This document shows, one piece after another, positions 11,427 through 22,300 of a DNA stretch of 64,000 nt. Made by a program: the position numbers and the translations under genes. The notes below the pieces were generated by a model that was not told the DNA's origin, searched no databases, and worked only from the letters and a program-made list of their open reading frames with translations. The DNA is from Chlorokybus atmophyticus (lineage: Eukaryota; Streptophyta; Chlorokybophyceae; Chlorokybales; Chlorokybaceae), in contig RHPI01000193.1 in NCBI GenBank assembly GCA_009103225.1, positions 616,650 to 680,649 on the forward strand. The letters are read 5' to 3'. Positions within the stretch are counted from its first letter, which is position 1; each line of letters opens with the position of its first letter.

Positions 11427-14400
11427 ATGAGTACAAATAGCAACAGCGGGGCTTCCATCAATGACAATCCCAACCCTCAAGAAATTAAGGAGGATACCGA
11501 CAGTGTGCATAGTGTTGCAGTTGCTACTACCGGTAATCCTGCCCCGAGAGCAGCACCTATCGTGCCTAAATTGGCACAAAGGAAGTTTCCGACGCCAACA
11601 TTAATGACCTTTTCGGGGAAGTCCCACGAAGATGTTGGTCGATAGATTTCACACTTCAACCGTTCTGCGCGGTTATATCAGTGGTCTGAGGATGAGAAGT
11701 TTGATTTAGCGACCACATACTTGCGCGATGGCGCACAAGAATGGTTTGACCATGCTGATTGTGATACTTGGGGACAATTTGAGAAGGCATTACGCGTGCG
11801 CTTTGACACCGATGATCCCAATGTGTGGACGACGAAACTGAATAGTCGTAAACAAGAAATTGGTGAATCAGTGCAAACATACGCAGATGGTGTACAAGTC
11901 CTCATAGATAAACTCGGTGGGAAAACCTTCCCCGCAGCGTGGCGCAAGGTACGCTTTATTCAAGGACTTCTCCCTCACCTACATGAAAAGGTGACTGCAC
12001 GCATACCGGAAACCTTTGAGGATGCATTACGGGATGCGATATACTTTGAGTCCGTAGCCTTTATTCAACAGCAAACAAAGGCTAAAGACAAAGATAAGGT
12101 TAATGCCGTAGAAGCACGTGATCCGGCGTATAATGCACTTGAGAAAAAGGTTGATAACCTTACTCATAAGCTTGAGCAATTAGTGAACTCTCACACCCAA
12201 ATGGTGAAGCAAACCAAGTACTCCGAGTACAAAAGCAGTGACAAACCCGAGTCAAGCTATAATGGTGCTAAGAAAAACTTCAACAGAAGCAACCTGCACT
12301 GCACATATTGTGACAAACCGGGTCACACTGCAGGAGGATGCTTCATCAAAGAGAGGGATGATTTGCGCAAGCAAGTGCACAACAGTTCCTCACAGCGGCA
12401 AGTGCAGACAGTAAGTTTGCAAGACTTGGTCACTGAGGACAATGCCTTTGCAATAACAAGTTCTACCTTAAGTGGGAAGGTCTTTATACCTCCCAAAGCT
12501 GAGGTGAGGGCAAGTGTGTCACAAGTTGACATTACAGATGTACCGAATGTACAAGTACCTAAAGGTGCTAAATACAATGTGATCGAACAGTTGGACAATA
12601 TGACAGCTAAAATCTCAATCAAGCAATTGCTCAAGGTTAGCCCTGAGTATCGTCAACAATTGCTCGATTACTTACATGGGTTGGCCAATGAAACTGATGG
12701 TATCAAAACCACAGAGTTTCCCAGCCCTATTGCCACCATGGCTGTGCTCTACAAAAATACACTAGCAATGGTTCACGTCAGTGGCCATGAGTTGGAAGCT
12801 GTCGTAGACTCTGGTGCGGCATGCACCGTAATGGGCATTGCGACTGCTCGCAAGCTTGGGCTTGACAAAATAATGCAAGCCACAACGCGCACTATGCGCG
12901 TAGCCAACGGACAGGAATGTTCCTTCCTCGGCACATTGCCACAGCATAACATCACAATTGGCAATGTGACACGAGCAGTGGACATAGAAATAAGTCCATC
13001 ATTGGACTACAATCTGTTAATTGGTACAAACTGGCTGCATAAAGCCGGTGCGAAGTTGGATTATTCAACCCAACAAATGACATTTGCATGTAAGCCACAT
13101 GGCAAGAGTGTTGAAGTCGACTTACACTTCACGTATGAGCCTGCATTGACTTGTTCGGTGGCTGCAACTTCGCGCGAACATCGCGCACATACCGCTTGTG
13201 ATATTGCAAACACACAATTTAAAGTGTCAAACACATTGACACCTGATGAACAACAACGGTTAATGGTACTGTTGAAATCCAACACAGACAACTTTGCCAA
13301 AAAGTGGGACCCTCTCTCTCACACACCTTTAGTCAAGCATGTCATTGACACAGGTGATGCAAAGCCTATCAAACAGAGACCTTACCGTTTGTCGTTGATA
13401 GAACGCAAGCAGGTCAACGAAGAAGTTGAGAAAATGCTCAATGCAAACATCATTCGCCCTTCCAATAGTCCGTGGGCCTCACCCGTGGTGATGGTGCCAA
13501 AGCCGGATGGAAGTATACGCTTCTGTATTGACTATCGCAAGCTAAACGCTGTGTCAAAAAAAGACGTGTACCCACTTCCGCGCTGCGATGATGTGTTGGA
13601 AAAAGTGGGCAATGCCAAGTTCTTTTCAAGCTTGGATGCTTTGCAAGGATATTGGCAAGTACTTGTCAAAGAAAATGATAAAGAAAAAACAGCCTTTGCC
13701 ACACATGATGGCTTGTACGAGTGGAATTGTATGCCATTCGGGTTAACCAATGCCCCGGCAACATTTCAACGCTTGATGAACGAAGTGCTCAAGAACTACA
13801 TCGGTGATTTTGTCACTGTGTACTTGGATGATATACTCATCTTCTCAAACACTTATGAAGAGCATCTCGAACACTTGGAAAAAGTGTTTGCTGTATTGCA
13901 AAAGGCAGTCATCAAGTTGAATGCACAAAATTGCTTATTTGCAATGACAGAAGTTAAGCACTTAGGTCACCATGTGTCTGTGGCAGGCACACTACCTCAA
14001 CTTGAAAAGGTTGAAGCTGTGCGCAATTGGTCCGCACCTGAGAGTGTGACACAAGTCAGGTCTTTTCTCGGGTTGGCCTCATATTACAGACGGTTCATTC
14101 CCAACTTTGCACAAATTGCGCAACCATTGCATGACCTCACCAAAAAGGGGTTAGACTTTAAGTGGGGGCCGGAACAACAGCAAGCATTTGATGCGCTCAA
14201 GCTAAGCCTCACCACAGCGCCTGTGTTGGTCAGACCTAACCCAAACAAACCATTTTTCTTGATGACTGATGCTTCAGACTTTGCACTTGGTGCGGTACTA
14301 GCACAGTACACAGATGATGGCAAAGAACAAGTCATTGCGTATGCGAGCAGATCGCTCAACTCCGCAGAGAAAAACTACAGTGTCTCCGAAAAGGAGTGCT

Positions 14401-16208
14401 TGGCCATTGTGTGGGGTGTCTTAATGTGGAGAGTGTACTTACATGGCAACAAGTTCACTGTACTCACAGACCATCACTCTCTGAAGTGGTTGATGACCAC
14501 CAAGGATTTCACAGGTCGGCTTGCCCGATGGGCCCTGAAATTGCAGCAATATGACTTTGACATTCAGTACCGTCCTGGTGACAAGAATGGCAATGTGGAT
14601 GCACTAAGCCGCATGCCTGTCTCAGACCCAAAAATACCGCCACTGATGCCAGCGACAATGGTACTCACCGTGGGGGCAGTTGAAGCTCAGGTGAGCTTCG
14701 GTCTCACAAGGGAGGAGCTCACTGATAGCTCAGACTCATACTCTCATTTGAGTGATGAAGTTGAGAAATTTTTCGCAACTCCAAGTGAGATAGCTTCAGA
14801 AGAAGCTCTGACACCCGAGGGAGAGTCATCTCCACCTCGCAAGAAATTACGGTGCTCGTATTGCTACATACGCAATCAGCATGAAACTAGAAATTGCCCA
14901 CACAAGTCCACCATCAAGTTCAAAGATGTGCTTGATGATGCACAAGTAATTGATTACCTCACAAGGGGGAAGGATGCATTAACTGGAAAGCCCCGAGGTA
15001 TCAGAAGAAAGGTGATCAGCAGAGCCAAACACTACTTTGTAAATGAACAAGGTTTGTGGCTAAAGTCAACCTCTACAGATGAGAAGGACAGATTGATCCC
15101 TCCACATGAGACCCGTGCTAAGTTCATTGCGGATGCGCATGATAACTTAGGCCATCGTTCCGCCACAGTGGTGTGCGAATGGCTAAGAAAGCGATGCTTT
15201 TGGTACAAAATGGAGGAGGCGGTCAAACAGTACGTAAAAACGTGCACAGAATGCCAAGCCAACGCGCTGAAAGTGCGTGAACCTGCACCACTCAAGCCAA
15301 TCAAAGTGAGTGCAATAGCATTTGAGAGAGTAAGCACTGACCTTATAGGGCCGATTGAGCCACCAACCCTCCGTGGCAACACATACGTAATCACTGCCAT
15401 TGATCACCTGACCAAGTGGGCTGAGGCTCGAGCCTTGCCAAACAAAGAGGCAAGAAGTGTCTATTCCTTCATCATGGAGGACATTATAGGCCGACATGGC
15501 CTTCCCAAGATCTTGCAAAGTGATCAGGGAAAGGAGTTTATGCAACAGCAGTTGCTCGACGAGTTGGACAGAATGCAGATTGCACACTATAAATCTGCTT
15601 CATACCACCCACAAACCAATGGGTTGGTTGAGAGATTCAATCAAACCATCAAATCTGCAATTGCCAAGTACGCACAGACGTACACAGACAGGTGGGATGA
15701 TATGTTGCCTTTTGCAATGTTGGGATATCGCGCGATGCGCCAGCGCAGCACGACATTCTCCCCCTTTCGCATGCTGTACAATCGTGAACCACGACTCCCT
15801 ATCGACAGTGTAATTGAGGGAAACAATTTTCAAGTCATGGACTTGGAAGATTTAAACGGAGAATGGTTCATTAAAAATGGACAGGCATTGCAAAAGTTGC
15901 ATGAACATGCGGCAGAAAATATTGCTGAAGCTCAGGCAAAGCTCCCATCTGCTGAATTTTTATCTCGCAAAACTCCCATCAACCCTCGCAATGCGTCTTG
16001 GTTGAAAAGGAAGCAACGTGTGAAGTTACGCGTGCCCCCGCGCACAAATAAAAGCACCGCAAAATGGCTCGTGAATTACGAGATCAAACGCATTTGCAAC
16101 AAAGAAAGAACTCAAGTGGAAATCAGGCATCTTGACACCGGCACCTACAGAACGGTGCATGTCAACAGGCTTGCCCCTTATTTTGTAAGGGGTGAGGAAA
16201 TTAATTAA
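11427..16208 (+). CDS. gag-pol polyprotein of Ty3/gypsy element, with internal amber codon
   Basis: One frame runs from ATG 11427 to TAA 16206-16208, about 1593 codons, broken only by TAG at 11643-11645. In order: gag with a zinc knuckle CTYCDKPGHTAGGC (12300-12341); aspartic protease with VVDSGAACTVMG (around 12807); reverse transcriptase with YLDDILIFS (13821 on); RNase H with LMTDASDFALGAVL and LTDHHSLKWL; a linker with a second CCHC-type knuckle (14853-14897); integrase with an HHCC zinc region (15138-15258) and the acidic triad near STDLIGP, QSDQGKEF and VERFNQT; and a basic C-terminal tail. Protease-RT-RNase H-integrase order defines Ty3/gypsy. The amber codon could mark a gag/pol readthrough site or a mutation; it sits inside gag, before the zinc knuckle, which argues against ordinary gag-pol readthrough. 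Start chosen as the first ATG after the primer site. Confidence 0.93.
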
Positions 16209-16879
16209 TTTGCTTGATTTACCCCAAAAGGGGTATTATGGTCCTTATGGGCCCTCGACTTAGGCGTGGAGCAGCCGGGTTGAAGTAACGCGCTCAACTT
16301 TGGCCCAAATCGGGTCCTGTTGTGAGTTTTTTTCCAATTGTTGGTCACCACAAACCAACAATTAAACTGCCAAGGCGGCAATTTTATGGCCATGTGGTCG
16401 GCGGCCGGCAATCAGAACGCGCGGCGCCACCGGCGTGGCAGGCCACGCCGCCCGCGGCCGACTGACGCGCTGTCAGTCAACAACATGGGTCAACGCGGCC
16501 GCAAACCGCTGACCAACGTGCCCTTAACTGGGTTGGAAAACAATTTTATGGCCGAATTGGCTATGTATCTAACTGTGACCGCGGTGTTTGCGTCACAGTC
16601 AACGATAATTTGTGAGTTACGCCTCTGGCATATAGATAGGCGCCAGCGTCTTCACCGCCAGGGAAAAGACTGTGCGGTGACTTTGACGTAGTCGCTCTAC
16701 TTGTTGGAGCCGAGGTAGGCTCTGAAATTTGGTGTGTATCTGCCATGGCTCATGCACAATGCATGCCAAGTGTTGAACTCAAGTTCCATAATGTGAGCAC
16801 GAAGCATTTCATGCATTTAGGGTCATAGGCACATTGTGCACATCTATGCTAACACGCGCGTGTGTATGCATAGGTCACA
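16209..16879. other. retroelement spacer between pol and the extra ORF
   Basis: No long open frame. It contains a GC-rich patch (about 16390-16510) with the perfect palindrome ggcgtggcaggccacgcc (16432-16449) and two copies of caattttatggcc (about 16379 and 16540). It may hold the promoter or splice acceptor for the downstream ORF. Confidence 0.4.
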
Positions 16880-18241
16880 ATGCCTCGTGCACGCTTCTTT
16901 CTGGACGTGCGTGAGTACCCAAGTGACCTTCCCGACAACTTGTGGGACAAGATACCACGCCATTACCCATCCGGGCATCACGTGCGCGGCGAAGCCAACA
17001 CGGTTTCCCGCGTGAAGCATGTGAACAAGTGGCGGAAAGCATGCGGCCTCTACAAGCTTCACCCCGGCGGCATGGTTCCTGACCGCGCCGACGAGCCCGA
17101 GTACCCGAAGGTGCCTCACCCGCCACCCTTTGTGTACAAAGGAGGCGATAAAGGGAAGAAGGTAGCGGCGAGCCCTACCTCCACCCCGCCTCGACGTAAG
17201 CGCCGTCGCCACTTTGATGATTCCGACCCCGAGTGCGACGACACCCCTCGTGCTCCTATGGAGGTACGACCTTGTGATAGACGAGCACCTAGGGGCCAAC
17301 GTAGCAAATGCACGCGCAAGCGCAAGCGCGAGCCCCTATTCGTGTTCGCACGCTTACGTCCACGTGTGTTCTTTCACGATCGTCACCTTATAGGAAGACA
17401 CTTATGCACATGTGTTCATGTCAAGGTGGTGAACAACACCACGGACAAAGACACCGCATCCAAGGCCAAAGGGAAGGCTAAAGAGCTCTCCGAGGACGAG
17501 GTAGACTATGGCCTCACCGACTCGGCGCCCTCGTCGCCGACACCCGAATCGGCTAAAGAGGAAGAGGAAATGGTGGATACCATCACCGTGGACTCCCCTC
17601 CAGACTCTCAACATGAAGCCACCACTTCTAAGGCCGCCGCGGCTCCCTCTTCGCCGCCGCCGCCGCCAATGACTGCTGTCACTGCTGATGAAGTGACGGC
17701 AGTGCCGTCAGCACCAGCGAAAGTACGTACAATCGTACGCACGCCGCCGACAAAGCGGCGCGCTGCCGACCGGATTGACAAGCCGGCGACGCAGCAGTCT
17801 GCCAAGCCAATTGCTGCCGTCACCGCTGCTACCACTGACAAGCTTGCCAAGCATGCAGCAGCACTTGATGATGTCTGTGAGCAGCTTGCCGACGCGCCAC
17901 TGCTGCGCAGTAGGCGTCACGTGAGTGGTGAGCCTGTACCGGTTCCACGCCGCGAACCGGAACCATCAAACCCGAGAGCAATCCCTAACCCAACTCGAGC
18001 TGTTCCTGGCTCGGGACCTCAAGCCAGACCTCCGTCGAGGACTACCCGGTTTAAAAGTGGCATGTCCGCGGTTAGAGTATTGTTTCAGTCAAATTATCTT
18101 GTCATTATACCAGGGATACCGCCACACCAAGTAGCTGGGGAGCAGTTAGTTGGCGACCAAAAAGACTGGGTTCTGAAGTGGCGTCCGGCTACCAACCCTC
18201 GAGGTTTGGAGCTTACTTTGACGCCTCGCGGTCACTTTTGA
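16880..18241 (+). CDS. extra ORF of the retroelement, unknown function
   Basis: A 453-codon open frame starts with MPRARFFLDVREYPSD and ends TGA just before the polypurine tract. The first 95 residues look globular (DLPDNLWDKIPRHYPSGHHV, HVNKWRKACGLYKLHPGG). A basic stretch PPRRKRRRH could be a nuclear signal. The middle is rich in Ser, Pro, Ala and acidic residues, and a second semi-ordered part ends with KDWVLKWRPAT. I see no signal peptide, membrane segment or catalytic motif, so it is not an obvious envelope gene. A possible in-frame intron lies at 17264-17425 (GAG|GTACGA to TCAAG|G, 162 nt). Codon use resembles the rest of the element, and its place between pol and 3' LTR makes it part of the element. 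Known Ty3 relatives sometimes carry extra ORFs here; I do not recognise this one. Confidence 0.7.
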   Translation: MPRARFFLDVREYPSDLPDNLWDKIPRHYPSGHHVRGEANTVSRVKHVNKWRKACGLYKLHPGGMVPDRADEPEYPKVPHPPPFVYKGGDKGKKVAASPTSTPPRRKRRRHFDDSDPECDDTPRAPMEVRPCDRRAPRGQRSKCTRKRKREPLFVFARLRPRVFFHDRHLIGRHLCTCVHVKVVNNTTDKDTASKAKGKAKELSEDEVDYGLTDSAPSSPTPESAKEEEEMVDTITVDSPPDSQHEATTSKAAAAPSSPPPPPMTAVTADEVTAVPSAPAKVRTIVRTPPTKRRAADRIDKPATQQSAKPIAAVTAATTDKLAKHAAALDDVCEQLADAPLLRSRRHVSGEPVPVPRREPEPSNPRAIPNPTRAVPGSGPQARPPSRTTRFKSGMSAVRVLFQSNYLVIIPGIPPHQVAGEQLVGDQKDWVLKWRPATNPRGLELTLTPRGHF

Positions 18242-18276
18242 CCATACATTTTTAACCGCTCAGGTGAGCTTGGTTT

Positions 18277-18288
18277 AAGAAGGGAGGA
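18277..18288 (+). promoter_or_regulatory. polypurine tract
   Basis: AAGAAGGGAGGA lies 11 bases before the 3' LTR and is the likely primer for plus-strand synthesis. A similar purine tract in a similar 40-base context occurs inside pol at about 14708-14718. Confidence 0.6.
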
Positions 18289-18299
18289 CTTCCTACAGC

Positions 18300-19121
18300 T
18301 GTGAGTGCCTAACTAATGGACTAACCGAGTTAATGGCCCCACACTATAGATATCTGACCTACTGCCTATGTAGGTCCCTCAAAGCCTCTATATCAAGCCG
18401 CGCCCCACTGGAAGCGTTGGAGACTTACCCCCTAGGGCTAGGCGCCGGGTCTTACCCCCTAGCACACCAGTTAACGGGGAAGAATATGGACCTTTTTCCT
18501 TATTTGCTCCTTTATGCATTAGAATGCATTTACTTTTATAGCCACGTTTCCTAGTTATCTTTATTTCTTTCATGCATTGGACAGCCATTTAGCCTTTTAA
18601 GATCAGTGATAGGCATAGTATAAAAGGCAGTCTCATTTCCATTTCATTTCGTGCTTCGAGCAGTTGCTCAAGTTGCACCCCTGCTAATACAAGTCCTTTG
18701 TGACAAGTGTGTTGCTTGTATATTTGCATGCGCGTGTGAGTGACACTGTGCATGTTGTTGTGCTCATTTTGCATATTTTTATGCATATATTTGAGCTGCT
18801 TATTATTGTGGGGATGTGGTTCGGACGGTCCAGATCTTCTGGACTTTGATCCAGCGGCTCTATTCTTGTCTACATCGTCCAGCCTATCAGAAGGCTGGAT
18901 TCGGTAATGCGCGCGAGTTCCGCGCGTTTGTCGGTCCTCGACCGGACTCTGCCGGTCGCGCCGGCGTCCTTTGATCATTTGATCATTTGAGCTTCATAAA
19001 CGCTTATTTAGGTAAGTGTTTGAGGGATTCTTGCCCTCTATTCTCTTAGCTCTTATCCTTACTACCATACCACAGAGGGTGGGTCCACAGGGTTTCTGTG
19101 GACGGCCCCTCACTTCCTACA
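18300..19121 (+). repeat. 3' LTR
   Basis: It begins TGTGAG and ends CTACA, giving the usual TGT...ACA ends, and is followed by the AGTG duplication. Seen differences from the 10498 copy are ttcatg/tttatg, ctgaac/ctggac and gggttc/gggtcc. Its TATA box (18619-18625) points toward the DUF4380-like gene 250 bases downstream. Confidence 0.92.
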
Positions 19122-19367
19122 AGTGCGCTACCGGCGCAATCAAATGTTAAGAACGCGTTGAAGGTACCTCACCGTCAACAAGTCTCATCGTTATGCACCA
19201 TCAATTACACGACACATGTGGAAGCAAACAACAGGGCGCCGGTAGCCGTTTGTTAGTGTATGTGAAACGCTGCAGTCAACGGAGTTTAGCGACTCGTTGA
19301 TTGCATTTGGCGACGTCGTTGGGAGCCTGTTTGGTTGGGGTGATTGGTGGTGTGGTTGTTGGCGGCG

Positions 19368-22300
19368 ATGGCTTCGACAGCGGTGGCTTCCGCTGCTGTT
19401 GCTAGCGTGACTCTGGCTAGGAGCAATGCTGCAAGCGTCGCTGTTAAGGGCGCCCCTGCTCGCTGCTGCATCAGACGCCCAGGTGGTTGTTGTTGTGTCA
19501 ATGGTCATCTGTTGAACTTGTGCTTGTGCATGTCCTTGAGTTTTCTGACGGATTAATTTGCAGTTCCGGTGCACAAAGTGCGTTTTTTAGCGAAGGTGCT
19601 TCCCAAAGTTGGAGGTGCCACCGTGCCATCAGCTCACCGTGCAACGGTCATGGCTGTTGCTACTGAAAAGAAAGGTGACAATTTGCATACTTTCTTGCTG
19701 TGTGAGGGATAGCTAAATTACATCTGGCTTGCAGCAAGTACAATGCATTTTACAAAATATGCAACGCTATGTAAGCAATGCTCGCTGACACTGCTGTCTG
19801 TTTGGCCTATCTGCGAGCAGCCAGAGTTCAGCGCATTACCTACAAGGGTTGGCATGACGCCATTGAGATTGTCAATGACGATTGTGGTGAGTTATCGTCT
19901 CAACGGTTCTTTATAGCTGGCATGCATGACATTGATGCCTTGCATTGTGCACAGGACTTGTCGTTGTACCATCTATTGGACGCGTCATGTACTATGGTTG
20001 GCATGGACAGAACATTATTTGGGAAGAGCCTGCACTTGAAGGGGTGGTAAGCTAGTTGATACGAAACAATGCGTTTAATTACTGATCTATGTTCGGCTTC
20101 TTTGCAATTTTTGAATGCTTTATTCGTCTCAGCATGCATAACCTACGGTTGTTGCACTACAGATGAACATGATGAGTTCAACTTTGCTTGCGGCATGGTT
20201 GACATGAAGCTTGGTTGTGAGGCTGATCGCACTGTCATTCAATTTTTACCTCTGGTGTGATGCAGACATTGAAGCCAACTGACCAGTTCCGTGACTGGGG
20301 AGAATGGCGCAACTTTGGCGGTGACAAGGTGGGAAAGAGAAGAATACAGGAGAAGGGGGGGNCTCTGCGCTATTTCATCAGTCAATCAGTCAGTACAACA
20401 TTGCAACAACGAATGACGTGAATACACGCGCATGAGTGAATAAAAACATGGATACATGAAGAACCAAGTGAGTGTTGGATGCTTAGTGCGCGAATGAGAA
20501 TGAATGTGCATGCCATCACTAACACATGCGTGAAGGAGTGAACCAGTGCATGGACCAGTGAAGATTAATGCATATTTTGTTGGAAACAATTCTCTGAACG
20601 TTTGACCCTGAGATAATATACGAGGAAAAAAGCGAGAGCGTCGGTGCGTTAAAACATATAAGAGCATAAACGCATGGATGATTTACTCAGTCCAAAATAT
20701 ATAACCATAAAACCACATGCAGTGAGGTGGCACTGCAGCAAGCCGTGCGGACACAGCAACGTTTCACAGTGCAACAACTCACTTGTAAATCTCCTCCTCC
20801 TCTTTCGCCTGCTCCTCCATCCCATAGGCGGCAGTGACCCCTCTCCTGGCCCGCAGCGACGCTAGCACCTCCCTCACCACGCCAGCTCTGAACCCACCAA
20901 CCACTATTCCGCCGCCTTCGACTCCGAGATGCTGCTGCGGCTGCTGCTGCTGGTGAGCAAGAGGAGGAGGACGAGGCTGGGGTTGGGGAGGTGAAGGAGG
21001 TGCTGGATGAGGTGGTTGAGGTGGTGGATGAGGTGGGTCCTCCTGAGAAACCTGGCGGCGGCGGCGGGCTGAGTCTGGTGCGGGCGTGTGGGAGGACAGC
21101 TGGCTAGCGGGGAAGCGGCGCCGCGCCATGCGTGGGGCTGTGCTTGCCCCGGCCGCCGCCACTGCGGTAATCCGGCCTTGCCTGGAGTCACTCAGTCGGG
21201 TGGCCTGTGTTTGTAGGAGGCTTAACGGTCAAGTGCTGAGCGACGGGTTTGAAAATCAAACAGTTCGCTTCAGAATTAGAATACACATGAGTCATGTTAC
21301 ATGACCTACCGTAGGTACCGTAGGTAAAAGCCCTTCGGGGGGGGGGAGGGGGCAGAGGGGGCCTGCCTACCACTCACTTACATGCATGTTGCGTGCAACG
21401 ATGGGTCTGTTGATTGTCTTGCAGGTTTGGCCCAATGACCAGGGTGACTTTGACGCACTGCTTGGCCGCAACGGGCCTCCTGATGAGGTGTGTTTGCGCA
21501 GGCAGTGTAGCAAAGGTTTTAACTGCAGAACAGCTAATTGTGTCGTGCTTTCACGCTTGCGCCCAAGTTTAACACGTTGCGTTTGAGTGGGAGGGGTGGT
21601 GCTAATGACAGCTGTGCACGCAGTACTTTGATGGTGGTGCTCATACAAGCCAGATCTTGCCTGATGGTTGCACGATTACAAGCAAGATTTCCAAGTACAA
21701 CGGCGCTCGCATCACGCGCGAGTTCCGCCTTGCACCACAGGTATGTTATGCTGGTGGTGTTGTACGCATGCACAGTCGTACACCTCATTTCCTCGGTTGA
21801 CTAGCAAGTTATAGTATGCTGCATTACACAAGCCACATTGATATCGATACTCATGTTGTGCTTTGTGTGTCAAGCGCTCAAACAAGACATCATGTATGCT
21901 TGCAGGGCACTCGCGTCGACATTAAGCAGACTCTGGAGTATGTGACTGACAAGCAACACGGCAAGCCATTCACAATTTGGAACATTACCCAAGTCAAGCA
22001 AACAGAGCAGGTCAGAATCTGTTGTCTCCGCATTGTTGCATATTGTATGTCAGATACTGTTATATTCGTGTTGCATTAGGTTGTTGACACTGCATGAATC
22101 CTTTGCTTTCGTATGATAGGTGCTGTACCCGCTTAACCCGCACAGCTTCCTGCCCAACCAATACAAGGCCTGGGACGATGTGGCTCCTAAGAACTGGAGC
22201 ACTGACAATGGGATCGGTGTTTTCTTGACTGATTCCAAAAGCATGCAGAAGACGGGTGCGGACTCTGACAGATGGATTGCAGGCATCGTAGGCGATACGG

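Larger units (their letters stand above)
6191..19121 (+). mobile_element. Ty3/gypsy LTR retrotransposon locus with a duplicated first half
   Basis: The locus reads LTR (6191), gag-pol cut short at 10485, LTR (10498), full gag-pol, extra ORF, polypurine tract, LTR (18300-19121). Bases 6191-10485 are repeated at 10498-14792 with a constant offset of 4307 and about two substitutions that I could see. The join at 10486-10497 has a 9-nt copy of the left flank (ggcgtaact, also at 6174-6182) and an N. The outer ends carry a shared AGTG, so the simplest genomic state is one element of about 8.6 kb. Domain order protease, RT, RNase H, integrase is that of Ty3/gypsy elements. The LTR pair 10498/18300 differs at about three positions, so the insertion is young. 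Confidence 0.93.

Noticed and set aside
20779-21162. A second gene starting inside intron 5 of the DUF4380-like gene
   Set aside because: It is a near-perfect duplicate of exon 1 of the minus-strand gene at 26836-27215, bounded by poly-G scars, with no downstream exons.
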